A stretch of DNA of 64,000 nt from Devosia nitrariae (GCF_030160115.1 NZ_BSNS01000002.1:62001-126000); one strand, 5' to 3'. Positions 1 through 8,806 are shown, numbered from the stretch's first letter. Numbers and translations are program-made. Notes: a model not told the origin generated them from the letters alone.

Positions 1-395
1 TCGACGCGCTCGCCATCTTCCTTGACGAACACTCCGAAACGCGGATTGGGCAGGATCTCGAGCACCACTTCCGAGGGACGGCAGAGGCGCACGCCTTTGT
101 CGGTCACCACCAGGGGCCGGTTGATGAGAATGGGATGGCCGAGCATGAAGTCGACGAGTTCATCGTCGCTCCATTTGTCCTCGCCAAGCCCGAGCGTGTC
201 ATAGGGCGTATCCTTCTGGCGCAACAGCTTGCGTGGCGTAAGGCCGGCGGCAGCGATGAGCTCGATAAGCTTTTCGCGTGTCGGCGGGGTCTTCAGATAT
301 TCGATGATCTCGGGCTCTTCACCACTCGCCCGGATCATGGCGAGGGTGTTGCGCGAGGTGCCGCAATCGGGATTGTGGTAGATGGTGACGGTCAT
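1..395 (-). CDS. arsC: Arsenate reductase, glutaredoxin-linked type (3' end outside the window)
   Basis: Reduces arsenate to arsenite with glutathione and glutaredoxin so that the efflux pump can export it. The visible 131 codons begin MTVTIYHNPDCGTSRNTLAM. The catalytic cysteine is in the HNPDCGTS motif (residue 11), and the family motif LINRPLVVT follows near residues 97-105. The usual length is about 140 residues, so only the last ten or so are missing beyond the left edge. It starts 10 bases after the ACR3 gene stops and is the fourth gene of the minus-strand arsenic operon. The operon therefore holds two unrelated arsenate reductases, this one and the phosphatase-type enzyme at 1488-2006. 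Confidence 0.93.
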   Translation of the reverse strand, partial: MTVTIYHNPDCGTSRNTLAMIRASGEEPEIIEYLKTPPTREKLIELIAAAGLTPRKLLRQKDTPYDTLGLGEDKWSDDELVDFMLGHPILINRPLVVTDKGVRLCRPSEVVLEILPNPRFGVFVKEDGERV

Positions 396-405
396 TCTCG
401 AGCCT

Positions 406-1479
406 TCAGGCAGGGAAACGATCACGGGTGCGGTTGGCGAATGCGACGAGCGACAGCATCACGGGCACCTCGACAAGGACGCCCACGACGGTCGCGAGCG
501 CGGCTCCAGAATTGAGCCCAAAAATGCTAATGGCAACGGCGACAGCCAGCTCGAAAAAGTTCGAGGTGCCGATAAGCGCACAGGGCGCGGCGATGGCGAA
601 CGGCACCTTCCAGGCCCAGGCGGCGCCATAGGCGAGCGCAAAGATACCATAGGACTGGATCAGCAACGGAACGGCGATCATGCCGATCACCAGAGGTTGG
701 TCGAGAATGACCTGTCCCTGGAAGCCGAACAGCAAACCTACCGTTGCCAGAAGCCCTACGATCGAGAATGGTTTGACCGCACCGGTGAAGTGGGAAACCA
801 CCCGATCCTGATCTTGGGCGCGCACACCGTGGGTCAGCCAAACGCGGGTCAACATGCCCGCTGCTAGGGGAATTACGACGTAAAGCCCCACCGAGAGCAA
901 AAGCGTCCCCCAAGGCACGACAATATCCGTAACACCAAGCAGTAGTGCGACGATGGGCGCGAATGCGAAGATCATGATGACGTCATTCAACGAAACCTGC
1001 ACCAGAGTATAGGTGGCATCGCCTCGGGTGAGTTGCGACCAGACGAATACCATCGCCGTGCAAGGGGCGGCACCCAGCAGGATCAGACCGGCTATGTATT
1101 GCTGGGCATCGGCAGGAGTGATGAAAGGTGCAAAAACGACGTTGAAGAAGAGCACCCCGAGCGCTGCCATGGTGAAAGGCTTGACCAGCCAGTTGACCAC
1201 GACGGTCAATACCAGCCCCTTCGGCCTTTCGGCGATGTGTGAGAGGCTGGAGAAATCGACGGCCACCATCATGGGATAAACCATTGCCCAGATCAGGACG
1301 GCGACAGGGAAGTTTACCGACGCGTATTCCAAGGCAGCCAGCGTCTGGAACAGCTCCGGCAGCATGTTGCCGAGCACCAGTCCCACGGCCATGGCAAGGG
1401 CCACCCAAAGCGAAAGCCACTTTTCGAAAGGACCGATTCCCGCGGGTGCCGCGGGGAGCGCAGTATCTATATGAGTCAT
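406..1479 (-). CDS. acr3: ACR3-family arsenite efflux permease
   Basis: Inner-membrane carrier that expels arsenite using the proton motive force. The 357-residue protein has about ten hydrophobic segments. It carries the ACR3 hallmark region [20 protein letters not shown] with the conserved cysteine near residue 140, and the segment [14 protein letters not shown] near the end. Its length matches ACR3, not the larger ArsB carriers. It lies 8 bases downstream of the phosphatase-type arsC and 10 bases upstream of the glutaredoxin-type arsC, so cotranscription from the arsR promoter is very likely. Databases often call this gene arsB, but the family is ACR3. Confidence 0.95.
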   Translation of the reverse strand: MTHIDTALPAAPAGIGPFEKWLSLWVALAMAVGLVLGNMLPELFQTLAALEYASVNFPVAVLIWAMVYPMMVAVDFSSLSHIAERPKGLVLTVVVNWLVKPFTMAALGVLFFNVVFAPFITPADAQQYIAGLILLGAAPCTAMVFVWSQLTRGDATYTLVQVSLNDVIMIFAFAPIVALLLGVTDIVVPWGTLLLSVGLYVVIPLAAGMLTRVWLTHGVRAQDQDRVVSHFTGAVKPFSIVGLLATVGLLFGFQGQVILDQPLVIGMIAVPLLIQSYGIFALAYGAAWAWKVPFAIAAPCALIGTSNFFELAVAVAISIFGLNSGAALATVVGVLVEVPVMLSLVAFANRTRDRFPA

Positions 1480-1487
1480 TGCAACTT

Positions 1488-2006
1488 TCAGACAGGTAGG
1501 GCGCGGCTCTTACCGATCTCGTCGAGGCGCGTCTGGAGACTCAGTCGGTCGAGGCCGGAGATCGGCAAGCTGGCGAAAATAGCGATACGCGTCGACAGCA
1601 TGCGGAAGGCCTCGGAGAAGGCCAGGCCGATTTCAGCATGGGTGCCGGTCGCCTTGGCGGGATCTGGAACACCCCAATGGGCGCTCATCGGCTGGCCGGG
1701 CCAGATGGGGCAGACCTCGTTGGCTGCATCGTCGCAGACGGTGAAGACGAAGTCCATGACTGGTGCATCGGCGTCGGCGAACTCGTCCCAGCTTTTGGAG
1801 CGGGCGAAGGACGTATCGAAATTCTGCCTTGCGAGCAGTTCGAGGGCATGAGGATTGACCCTGCCGGCCGGCTGCGAGCCCGCGCTATAGGCTCTGAACC
1901 GTCCCATGCCGAGACGGTTGAGGAGGGCTTCGGCCATAATGGAGCGGGCCGAGTTGCCCGTACACAGGAACAGGACATTATAGACTCTGTCGGTGGTTGG
2001 GGTCAT
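1488..2006 (-). CDS. arsC: Arsenate reductase, low-molecular-weight phosphatase type
   Basis: Reduces arsenate by a cysteine cascade related to low-molecular-weight tyrosine phosphatases. The P-loop CTGNSARS (CX5R-type, near residues 15-22) is present. So are the D-P pair VPDPAK and a further conserved cysteine region ([12 protein letters not shown]). The start at 2006 is chosen because GAGGAGG lies just upstream and the start falls 2 bases after the arsR stop. A longer frame extends to 2069 but would overlap arsR. The protein is 172 residues, near the family norm of 130-175. It is the second gene of the operon. Confidence 0.92.
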   Translation of the reverse strand: MTPTTDRVYNVLFLCTGNSARSIMAEALLNRLGMGRFRAYSAGSQPAGRVNPHALELLARQNFDTSFARSKSWDEFADADAPVMDFVFTVCDDAANEVCPIWPGQPMSAHWGVPDPAKATGTHAEIGLAFSEAFRMLSTRIAIFASLPISGLDRLSLQTRLDEIGKSRALPV

Positions 2007-2008
2007 TT

Positions 2009-2362
2009 TCAGCACACCTCCTCGCCGGGCTGACAGATGTGGGAAAGAGTGTCGAGTACTGGTGCGCACACTTCAGGGTGGCCGTTGCAGCAGTCAGACA
2101 GGAGAAAGAGCATCACCTCGCGGAAGCGTGGGAAGTCGGCCCGGTAGATGATTGAGCGGCTCTGGCGCTCACCGGCAACGAGTCCGGCCTGTGCCAGGAC
2201 CGCGAGGTGCGAGGACAGCGTGTTCTGCGGCACGTCAAGCCGGCGCGCCAGATCGCCCGCGGCAACACCCTCGGGCTCGGCACGTACGAGCAAACGAAAC
2301 GCGGAGAGGCGCGTCGGCTGCGCGAGCGCCGAAAGGGCGGCGGTTGCATCGTCGATATCCAT
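2009..2362 (-). CDS. arsR: ArsR-family arsenic-responsive repressor
   Basis: Winged-helix repressor that should bind the operon promoter and release it on binding arsenite. It is 117 residues from the ATG at 2362 (MDIDDATAALSALAQPTRLS). The helix-turn-helix spans roughly residues 33-60 (VPQNTLSSHLAVLAQAGLV). The usual N-terminal CXC inducer site on the DNA-binding helix is absent. Instead the C-terminus holds SDCCNGHPEVC and a final cysteine, so arsenite probably binds there, as in other ArsR subtypes that moved the site; this is inference. It is the first gene of the operon, and a palindrome lies directly upstream. Confidence 0.92.
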   Translation of the reverse strand: MDIDDATAALSALAQPTRLSAFRLLVRAEPEGVAAGDLARRLDVPQNTLSSHLAVLAQAGLVAGERQSRSIIYRADFPRFREVMLFLLSDCCNGHPEVCAPVLDTLSHICQPGEEVC

Positions 2363-2376
2363 GTATCTGGAACTAT

Positions 2377-2386
2377 CGATATATCG
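2377..2386. promoter_or_regulatory. Probable ArsR operator palindrome
   Basis: CGATATATCG is a perfect 10-base palindrome set in an AT-rich patch 14 bases upstream of the arsR start codon. This is where a self-regulating ArsR repressor normally binds. The assignment as operator is inferred from position and symmetry. Confidence 0.6.
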
Positions 2387-2617
2387 TGACAGGCCGATGA
2401 CAGTGGTGGAAGAACCGGCATGGCAACTTCCGAGAGCCTCCGCGAAGACTGGCCCCCCGCAGCGGGAGTCGCCCGCGGCCGAAATACGAGTTTGGGCGAT
2501 TTCACCGCATCGTGAGTGTCCTGCAACGAGCCATTCATGCATGCACCCTCTGGTCTTGGAGGCGTATCCGGCGCAACCTATCCTTTAGTTCCGACTGGCT
2601 GAAAGGAGGGATAGCCG

Positions 2618-4570
2618 ATGCGTTGCTTTACCGTGCTTGGACCATCTCAATCGGGCAAATCCACGCTCGCCGGGCAGTTGGCCTCGCTCGAGGTCCCTCG
2701 AAAGAGTTCGGTCGTGCCTCATGGACTGGAGCTTTTGACCTTCGAGTTCCTGGACGAAGCCTGGTGCGCGCTCGATACCCCGGGCTCCAATGAAGCCCTG
2801 GCGCATGTCCATGCGGTGCTTCTGGCAAGCGATGCTTGCATCCTCTGTGTCTCGCCGTCTCCCGATGACGCTCTGCTTGCCGCGCCCTATCTGCGGGTGA
2901 TCGAGGCGTCGGGGACGCCGTGCATCGTGTTCGTCAACAAGATGGACGACCCACGCGGGCGCGTGCGCGACCTGATTGCCGCGCTTCAGGACTATACCAG
3001 CCACCCCCTGGTCCTGCGCCAGATCCCGATCCGCGAGGGGGACAAGGTGGTGGGCAGTTGCGATCTCATCTCCGAGCGGGCCTGGCGGTACCGGGAGGGT
3101 GAGAGATCCTCGCTCGTCGAGCTTCCCGAGGACCTGATCGACCGCGAGCACGAGGCGCGCGCGGAACTGCTCGAGCACCTGTCCGAATTCGACGACTGGC
3201 TTCTCGAGGAACTGGTTGAGGACCGGAAACCGACAGGCGACGCGCTTTTTGCCATATCCTCTCGAGTCTTGCGGGAAAACCGCGTCATCCCGGTCCTGGT
3301 CGGGGCCGCCGGTCACGGCAACGGGGTCATGCGGCTGATGAAATCCCTTCGCCATGAGGCGCCGACGATGGAAGCCACCCGCATGCGGCTGGCATTCGAG
3401 AGCGGCATTGATGAGAAGACGCTGGTGGGCGTCAGCTTTCACGCCCATTACAGCCAGAACATCGGCAAGGCGGTTCTGGTGCGCGCGCTGACCGACGGGA
3501 TAAAGCAAGGCACGATGCTGGGCGGCGGCAATCTCGGAGCATTGCAGGATCCGACGTCCGGACGGCCCTTTGCGGGCAGTGGTCCCGCCGAGGGAGCCGT
3601 CTTTGCTGCCATCAAATCCGATCATCTGCGCGCGCCCGCCCTGCTCACCGGCGCAGTCACAGTCCCTGCTCCCGCTTGGGTGTCTGCGCCAAACCCGGCG
3701 CTGGAACGGATCGTCGTGCCAGCGAGCGAGCGCGACGAGGTCAAGCTCGGGACGGCTCTGGCGCGGCTTGCCGACACCGACGGTGGCCTGACCGTCACTC
3801 AGGATCCAGCGAGCGGCGCGCATGTGGTCGCAGCCCAGGGCCCGGTCCACCTGCGCGAGGTTCTGGGAGCCCTCTCCGAGACTTTCCGGATCGACGTAAG
3901 CGACCAGCCCATCACTCCTGCCTTTCGCGAGGCCATTTCGAAAGTGGTCGAGGTGCAGTACCGGCATCGCAAGCAGACCGGCGGTGCCGGGCAATTCGCC
4001 GACGTGCAGTTGACTGTCCGTCCGACGGGCCGTGGGGAGGGGTTCATCTTTGCCGAGGAGGTCAAGGGCGGCGCCGTGCCGCGCAAGTTCATACCGGCCG
4101 TCGAGGAAGGCGCGCGCGAAGCCTTGGAGAAAGGCCCCCTCGGGTTCCCGGTCATCGACGTCGGCGTCGTGCTGACCGATGGCCGGTTCCACTCCGTCGA
4201 CAGTTCCGAATTCGCCTTCAGGACCGCGGCAAGAATGGGCGTCCGCCAGGCGCTCTCTCAAGCCTCGCCTGTCCTGATGCAACCGATCTTCCGGGTCGAT
4301 ATCCACGTTCCTTCGCAGTTCTCGGGCAGCCTGGTGCCAATCGTCTCCGCGCTCAAGGGGCAGGTTCTGGGCTTTGACCGGGACGAGGCGGTGCGGGGCT
4401 GGGATACGTTCCGGGCCTTGATGCCGGCAAGCGCGCTCGAAGAGCTCGCCCACGGCGTCCGCTCGGCGACGCAAGGGGTTGGGTATTTCTCCTCGAGTTT
4501 CGAACGCTACGAGGAACTCTATGGCCGGGATGCCGAAGCGGTGGTGAACGCACAGGCGAAGGCCGGCTAG
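2618..4570 (+). CDS. Elongation factor G-like GTPase with shortened G domain
   Basis: A paralogue of translation factor EF-G with 650 residues; housekeeping EF-G has about 700. The GTPase motifs are G1 GPSQSGKST (residues 8-16), G3 DTPG (53-56) and G4 NKMD (107-110). Only 37 residues separate G1 from G3, against about 64 in canonical EF-G, so the switch I segment with its Mg-binding threonine has no room. Domains resembling EF-G II, III, IV (QYRHRKQTGGAGQFADVQ, near 448-465) and V (RVDIHVPSQFSG) follow. A strong Shine-Dalgarno GAAAGGAGGG precedes the ATG. This paralogue type recurs in alphaproteobacteria; its role is unknown to me. Confidence 0.88.
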   Translation: MRCFTVLGPSQSGKSTLAGQLASLEVPRKSSVVPHGLELLTFEFLDEAWCALDTPGSNEALAHVHAVLLASDACILCVSPSPDDALLAAPYLRVIEASGTPCIVFVNKMDDPRGRVRDLIAALQDYTSHPLVLRQIPIREGDKVVGSCDLISERAWRYREGERSSLVELPEDLIDREHEARAELLEHLSEFDDWLLEELVEDRKPTGDALFAISSRVLRENRVIPVLVGAAGHGNGVMRLMKSLRHEAPTMEATRMRLAFESGIDEKTLVGVSFHAHYSQNIGKAVLVRALTDGIKQGTMLGGGNLGALQDPTSGRPFAGSGPAEGAVFAAIKSDHLRAPALLTGAVTVPAPAWVSAPNPALERIVVPASERDEVKLGTALARLADTDGGLTVTQDPASGAHVVAAQGPVHLREVLGALSETFRIDVSDQPITPAFREAISKVVEVQYRHRKQTGGAGQFADVQLTVRPTGRGEGFIFAEEVKGGAVPRKFIPAVEEGAREALEKGPLGFPVIDVGVVLTDGRFHSVDSSEFAFRTAARMGVRQALSQASPVLMQPIFRVDIHVPSQFSGSLVPIVSALKGQVLGFDRDEAVRGWDTFRALMPASALEELAHGVRSATQGVGYFSSSFERYEELYGRDAEAVVNAQAKAG

Positions 4571-4600
4571 GCTGATGCCGTGGCTGGTGCGCGATGCGAC

Positions 4601-4614
4601 TTGATTTGGATCAA
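4601..4614. promoter_or_regulatory. FNR/FixK-type binding site
   Basis: TTGATTTGGATCAA matches the FNR/FixK/FnrL consensus TTGAT-N4-ATCAA without mismatch. It lies 30 bases after the EF-G-like gene and 170 bases before the methyltransferase start, so it most likely drives the methyltransferase gene under low oxygen. The match is seen directly; the regulation is inferred. Confidence 0.65.
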
Positions 4615-4784
4615 ATCGAGCTCCAATCTTCAATGTCGTGGAACTCTCGGAGAGAATCCGGTTCCCGCATTCGCGTCCTGCTCCAGATGAGCAAGTATGG
4701 TCCAGGCGCGGTTGACCGCGCTTGGCCTTGACCCGCGACCATCTTCCCTGCATTTCCGAGCCAAAGACATTCACAGGTCAACGC

Positions 4785-5462
4785 ATGAAGCCATCGGCGT
4801 TTTCAGGACAGTCCGTCACCTCATACGTCGAAGGTCCGCCTCGCCATGTCCCCGGTTTTTACGGCCTGCAGCGCATGACGACCATGCTGCTCGCGGAGCG
4901 CGTGCCGGCGACCGGCCGCGTGCTGGTTCTTGGAGCAGGCGGCGGCCTGGAGCTGAAGGCCTTCGCCGAAGCGCATCCGGAATGGTCATTTGATGGCGTC
5001 GATCCATCCGGAGATATGCTGCGGCTGGCCGAACAGACGGTGGGGCCTTTTGCCGAGCGGATGCGGCTTCACCAAGGGTATATTGCGAATGCGCCCGAAG
5101 GACCCTTCGATGCCGCCACGTCGCTGCTGACGTTTCACTTCATCCCACGCGATCAGCGCCTCGAGACGCTGAGACAGGTCCGCCGTCGGCTCAAAGCCGG
5201 CGCTCCTTTTGTAGTGGCCCATATCAGCTTTGCGCAGACCGAACCCGAGCGGTCCACCTGGATCGCCCGGCATGTGGCCTTCGGAGCACCCGAGGGAACC
5301 GATGCCGCCCAACTCGAGAGTTCCCGACAGGCTATCGGTGGCAAGCTGTCGATACTGGCGCCGGAGGAAGAGGAAGAGATGCTGCGCGATGCAGGGTTCT
5401 CGGGCGTCAGCCTGTTCTACGCAGGCTTCAGCTTCAAGGGGTGGGTGGCTTACGCTGGCTAG
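4785..5462 (+). CDS. Class I SAM-dependent methyltransferase
   Basis: Transfers a methyl group from S-adenosylmethionine to an unknown acceptor. The 225-residue protein has the SAM-binding glycine motif VLVLGAGGGLELKAF at about residues 46-60, the acidic residue GVDPSGDML after strand 2, and the post-motif FDAATSLLTFHFIP. The start at 4785 (MKPSAFSGQS) gives a normal N-terminus, though its Shine-Dalgarno is weak. A longer frame reaches 4722. A perfect FNR-type site lies upstream, and no neighbour suggests the substrate. Sequence alone does not separate a small-molecule from a quinone-type methylase. Confidence 0.8.
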   Translation: MKPSAFSGQSVTSYVEGPPRHVPGFYGLQRMTTMLLAERVPATGRVLVLGAGGGLELKAFAEAHPEWSFDGVDPSGDMLRLAEQTVGPFAERMRLHQGYIANAPEGPFDAATSLLTFHFIPRDQRLETLRQVRRRLKAGAPFVVAHISFAQTEPERSTWIARHVAFGAPEGTDAAQLESSRQAIGGKLSILAPEEEEEMLRDAGFSGVSLFYAGFSFKGWVAYAG

Positions 5463-5806
5463 ATGCCACGGCACATTCAACCATGACCGAGGTTGGCGCA
5501 GGCGTAACTTGCTCGCTCTGCGCGGCATCCGAACTTAGTCAAAAAATCGCCGGACACATGAGGCCGCTGGTTTGCGGGGTCATGGTCCGGCTCAGTGGTC
5601 AGGAAACGGGGCCGGCGGCAAAACCGGCCCGGGAGATGGCACGAACGCTCATCACACAGGGATCGAGAGCTCATGCCAACGACGTGGCGCCGGGCTATCC
5701 AGCCTTGTGCGCTTTTGGAAGGCGGTGGAGGTTGCCGCCTGATGAAAGCGCGCTCGAGGCCCAGCGCAAGAAGTAGGTGCCACCGCGGGTTGCTTCGTTT
5801 TAGACC
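5463..5806. other. Gene-free stretch of about 340 bases
   Basis: I see no convincing gene here. Short open frames exist on both strands but lack family resemblance and normal composition. A GC-rich hairpin at 5609-5630 (GGGCCGG, eight-base loop, CCGGCCC) without a T-run could help end transcription of the methyltransferase gene. Confidence 0.5.
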
Positions 5807-6067
5807 TCAGCAGCGAGCGTTGCGGGCGCGGGCCGTGCTCAGCACCTGGCCGAGGCTGAGACGGGAATTGGCCACTGCCTCGAGCACATCCTGACGCTGA
5901 ATACCGAGATCACGCAACCGGGATTCATCCATCTCCAGTAAGCTGGCAAGTGCCAGTTTTCGGGTGCGTGCGGCGCGGAACGCGGCGAACCAGCGGGCAA
6001 GCAGGTTCGTTTGACGAAGGGGCATGGCGGCCGCAGCGGGCCGCTCGCTCGAAAGCAAGTAGGCCAT
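5807..6067 (-). CDS. DUF1127-domain small protein
   Basis: A basic 86-residue protein. The DUF1127 core near residues 34-65 reads RARTRKLALASLLEMDESRL followed by RDLGIQRQDV, the usual arginine-rich helix-turn-helix-like segment. The ATG at 6067 is preceded by GGAG at good spacing; an upstream extension to 6190 lacks such a site. DUF1127 proteins in alphaproteobacteria have been linked to RNA metabolism and phosphate or stress responses, but I cannot assign this one a job. It diverges from the LysR gene at 6224, a common arrangement in which the regulator controls the small gene. Confidence 0.82.
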   Translation of the reverse strand: MAYLLSSERPAAAAMPLRQTNLLARWFAAFRAARTRKLALASLLEMDESRLRDLGIQRQDVLEAVANSRLSLGQVLSTARARNARC

Positions 6068-6223
6068 GATGATTCTCCGAGGGTCGATGGGCGCCGGAGG
6101 GAGACCGGCGGGTGCGGCGAGCGCCGTTGCTGCGCCGATGTTCAAAACGATACGTGCTGGACATCCATTCGTCCAACAAATAGATTTCATCTACATCATC
6201 AAATTGAGTGATGGGAAGTCGCC

Positions 6224-7114
6224 ATGACCGCACCCCTCGATCTCGACCAATTGCAGAGCTTCTGTGCCATCGCCGACTGCGGCAGCTTCACCGAGGCAGC
6301 GCGCCGGGTGAACAAGACGCAATCGGCAGTGTCGATGCAGATCAAACGCCTGGAAGAGCGTCTTGGCTACCCGCTTTTGACGCGCGATGGGCGCAGCGTG
6401 TCGCTGACCCAGCAGGGCGAGGTCCTCTATTCGCGGGCCCGCAAGATGCTGCGGGTCAACGCGGAGATCATCGACCACTTCTCCAACACCGATCTTTCCG
6501 GCTCGATTCGTTTCGGCGTTCCGGACGACTACGCCGTGCGGCTGCTGCCGGTGATCCTGTCGAGCTTCCAGCGCACGCACGCCAAGATTGCCGTGGACGT
6601 CGCGTGCATGGCCTCCGAGCAGTTACTGGAGGGCATGCGGGCCGGCCGGTTCGACCTTATCGTCTTCACGCAGGGGACCAACCACAATTTCGGCGAGCTC
6701 TTCCGCACCGAAAAGATGCACTGGGTCGCCTCCCATGGCGGGCAGGCGCTCGCGACCGATCCGATGCCGCTGGCCTGCGGGCCGACCTGCTGCATCTGGC
6801 GGCAGGAAGCGACGGACGTGCTCAACCGCACGGGCAAGGACTATCGCATTGCCTATACCTCCTCGAACGCGACAGCCATCTCGAGCGCGGTGCTCTCGGA
6901 CCTTGCCGTAGGGTTCCTGCCGGAGAGCGCGCTGCAGCCGGGGATGCGCGTGGTGGGCACCGAGTATGGCCTGCCCAAGCTCAACGACGCGCAGATCGCG
7001 CTGATGCGCGGCAGCCACGCCTATGGGGGCATCTACGACGCGCTTGCCAACCACATCGTCTCGAGCATGGGCAATCTCGACAGCCGGCCGACGATGGCCG
7101 AGGCGGCGGAGTAG
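6224..7114 (+). CDS. LysR-family transcriptional regulator
   Basis: DNA-binding regulator of 296 residues. An N-terminal winged helix (residues 4-63, with FTEAARRVNKTQSAVSMQIK as the recognition region) is followed by a periplasmic-binding-protein-like effector domain. GGGAAG precedes the ATG. It diverges from the DUF1127 gene across a 156-base spacer, so that gene is the obvious candidate target. The effector is unknown. Confidence 0.9.
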   Translation: MTAPLDLDQLQSFCAIADCGSFTEAARRVNKTQSAVSMQIKRLEERLGYPLLTRDGRSVSLTQQGEVLYSRARKMLRVNAEIIDHFSNTDLSGSIRFGVPDDYAVRLLPVILSSFQRTHAKIAVDVACMASEQLLEGMRAGRFDLIVFTQGTNHNFGELFRTEKMHWVASHGGQALATDPMPLACGPTCCIWRQEATDVLNRTGKDYRIAYTSSNATAISSAVLSDLAVGFLPESALQPGMRVVGTEYGLPKLNDAQIALMRGSHAYGGIYDALANHIVSSMGNLDSRPTMAEAAE

Positions 7115-7158
7115 AAGTATCGCTCCCGCTTGACCGATTCAGAGGCGGATGTCGCACG

Positions 7159-7776
7159 CTAGTCGTTGAATGTGCGCCCTGCTTTCAGGGCCGCGACATG
7201 TCCCTTCATTGCCTTCTGCCCGGCGCGGGCGAAGAGGCGGGCGGCGACAAGCCGGGACTGCGGGGTGGCGCCCTTGCGGTCGATGTATTGCTCAAGGAGC
7301 GCGGCCTGCCCGACGTTGATGGCCGAACCGGCCTCGAGGAATTCGACGATGGCGGCGAGCTGATCGGGCGTGAAACGTTCGAGCACGGCTGGACCGATGA
7401 TCTGGAAATGGGCAAAGAGCCGCTCGGTCATCTCGGCCATGACGGGCGTTACCGATATCCAGATCTTGCGCCGGTCGACGGGGTCGCGCGTGCGCGCGAC
7501 ATAGCCCACGGCCTCCAGCCGGTCGACGACCACCGTTACCGCTCCGGTCGTCAGTCCACTTTCGCCAGCGAGCTGACCGGCGGTGACTTTGCCGTGCCGG
7601 TCGATGATGTCGAGGCAGCGCCCGTCGGTGCGGTTGATGCCAAGGAAGCGGGTGACACAATCGTCCCAAACGTCATTGGCGGTCTGGTTGGCTCGCACCG
7701 CTTCCTTCAGTCGCGATGCACCACCCCAGGGGTCGGCGCTTGACATATCTTTCGACGATTTGATATCTTGATTCAT
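7159..7776 (-). CDS. MarR-family transcriptional regulator
   Basis: Winged-helix regulator of 205 residues. The core includes GKVTAGQLAGESGLTTGAVT (recognition helix) followed by the wing with the typical DPVDRRK motif (residues 98-104). It is longer at the C-terminus than most MarR proteins. It diverges from the ABC exporter genes starting at 7815, with only 38 bases between the start codons. A perfect inverted repeat covers its own start codon, so it very likely represses itself and the exporter. The ligand is unknown, probably a drug or other hydrophobic compound. Confidence 0.88.
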   Translation of the reverse strand: MNQDIKSSKDMSSADPWGGASRLKEAVRANQTANDVWDDCVTRFLGINRTDGRCLDIIDRHGKVTAGQLAGESGLTTGAVTVVVDRLEAVGYVARTRDPVDRRKIWISVTPVMAEMTERLFAHFQIIGPAVLERFTPDQLAAIVEFLEAGSAINVGQAALLEQYIDRKGATPQSRLVAARLFARAGQKAMKGHVAALKAGRTFND

Positions 7777-7783
7777 AAGATAT
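7763..7783. promoter_or_regulatory. Probable MarR operator (inverted repeat)
   Basis: ATATCTT and AAGATAT form perfect 7-base arms around a 7-base spacer. The repeat overlaps the start codon of the marR-type gene and faces the exporter promoter. A further ATATCTT half-site lies at 7745-7751. Position and symmetry fit an autoregulatory MarR operator. Confidence 0.65.
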
Positions 7784-7814
7784 TTATAACACGAAATCTC
7801 TTCAGGGTCCAGAT

Positions 7815-8792
7815 ATGGGTGCAGAAATTCAGGCCGGCCAGGCGATGATCGAGGCCAGGCAGCTCAAACGCGACTTCAAGGCACGTGGGCGCACGATAGA
7901 GGCCGTGCGCGGGGTCGACATCGACGTGGCGGCCGGCGAGATCGTCGGGTTCCTGGGGCCCAACGGGGCCGGCAAGACCACGACGCTCAAGATGCTGACG
8001 ACGCTGTTGAGGCCCACGGACGGCAGTGCGACGGTGGCGGGGTTCGATCTGCGACGCGATCCGCAGGGTGTCAGGCGCAATATCGGCTATGTCGGTCAGG
8101 CGGGCTCTACGATCGGCAGCGCCAGGGCCGGCGAGGAGATCGTCAGCCATGCCCGGCTCTACGGTATCGATGCGGCGACGGCCAACGATCGGGCACGCAA
8201 CCTCCTTGCCGCGCTCGACCTCGCAGATGTCTGGGATCGCAAGTGCGGTTCGCTGTCGGGCGGGCAGCGGCGGCGGCTCGATATCGTCATGGGCCTCATC
8301 CACAACCCCAGGCTCGTCTTTCTGGATGAGCCCTCGACCGGTCTCGACCCGCAGAGCCGGGCGAACCTGTGGACGCACATCCGTAAGCTGCGCGACGAGC
8401 TGGGCACGACCGTCTTCATCACCACGCATTACATGGACGAGGCCGACTCGCTTTCGGACCGGCTGCTGATCATCGACAAGGGCGAGATCGTCGCAGAGGG
8501 TACGCCCGCCGAGCTCAAGAAGAAGGTGCGCGGCGACACCATCACCCTGACCATGCGCGAAGAGAAGGACGCGACCGAAGCCGCGGGCGTGGCAGGACTG
8601 CTCGCCGGCGCCGACGCGCCAGCGACCGACGGGCATATCGTGCGCTTCCACGTGTCCGAGGGTGCCTCGACCCTACCTGTATTGCTCGCGGAACTGGCTC
8701 GGGCAGGGATCGAGGCCATCGGCGTCGAAGTCAACCGGCCGACGCTCGACGACGTGTTCCTGACGCTGACCGGCCGCTCGCTGAGAGATTGA
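7815..8792 (+). CDS. ABC transporter ATP-binding protein, DrrA-type drug exporter
   Basis: ATPase subunit of an ABC-2 exporter. Walker A GPNGAGKTT (residues 48-56), signature LSGGQ (147-151), Walker B VFLDE (168-172) and the H-loop TTHYMDEAD are all intact. The C-terminal 100 residues match the DrrA-type extension. The conserved family start MIEARQLKRDFK corresponds to 7845, so the true start may be there and not at 7815. The partner permease gene follows 14 bases downstream but is frameshifted. The divergent MarR gene probably controls both. Confidence 0.9.
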   Translation: MGAEIQAGQAMIEARQLKRDFKARGRTIEAVRGVDIDVAAGEIVGFLGPNGAGKTTTLKMLTTLLRPTDGSATVAGFDLRRDPQGVRRNIGYVGQAGSTIGSARAGEEIVSHARLYGIDAATANDRARNLLAALDLADVWDRKCGSLSGGQRRRLDIVMGLIHNPRLVFLDEPSTGLDPQSRANLWTHIRKLRDELGTTVFITTHYMDEADSLSDRLLIIDKGEIVAEGTPAELKKKVRGDTITLTMREEKDATEAAGVAGLLAGADAPATDGHIVRFHVSEGASTLPVLLAELARAGIEAIGVEVNRPTLDDVFLTLTGRSLRD

Positions 8793-8806
8793 TAAAGGAC
8801 GACGCC

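Noticed and set aside
2585..4774. A 729-codon open frame opposite the EF-G-like gene
   Set aside because: High GC content creates long antisense frames. It has no family resemblance, and the plus-strand gene has clear GTPase motifs.
5441..5776. A 111-codon frame after the methyltransferase
   Set aside because: Starts inside the methyltransferase gene, has no ribosome-binding site and no recognisable domain.
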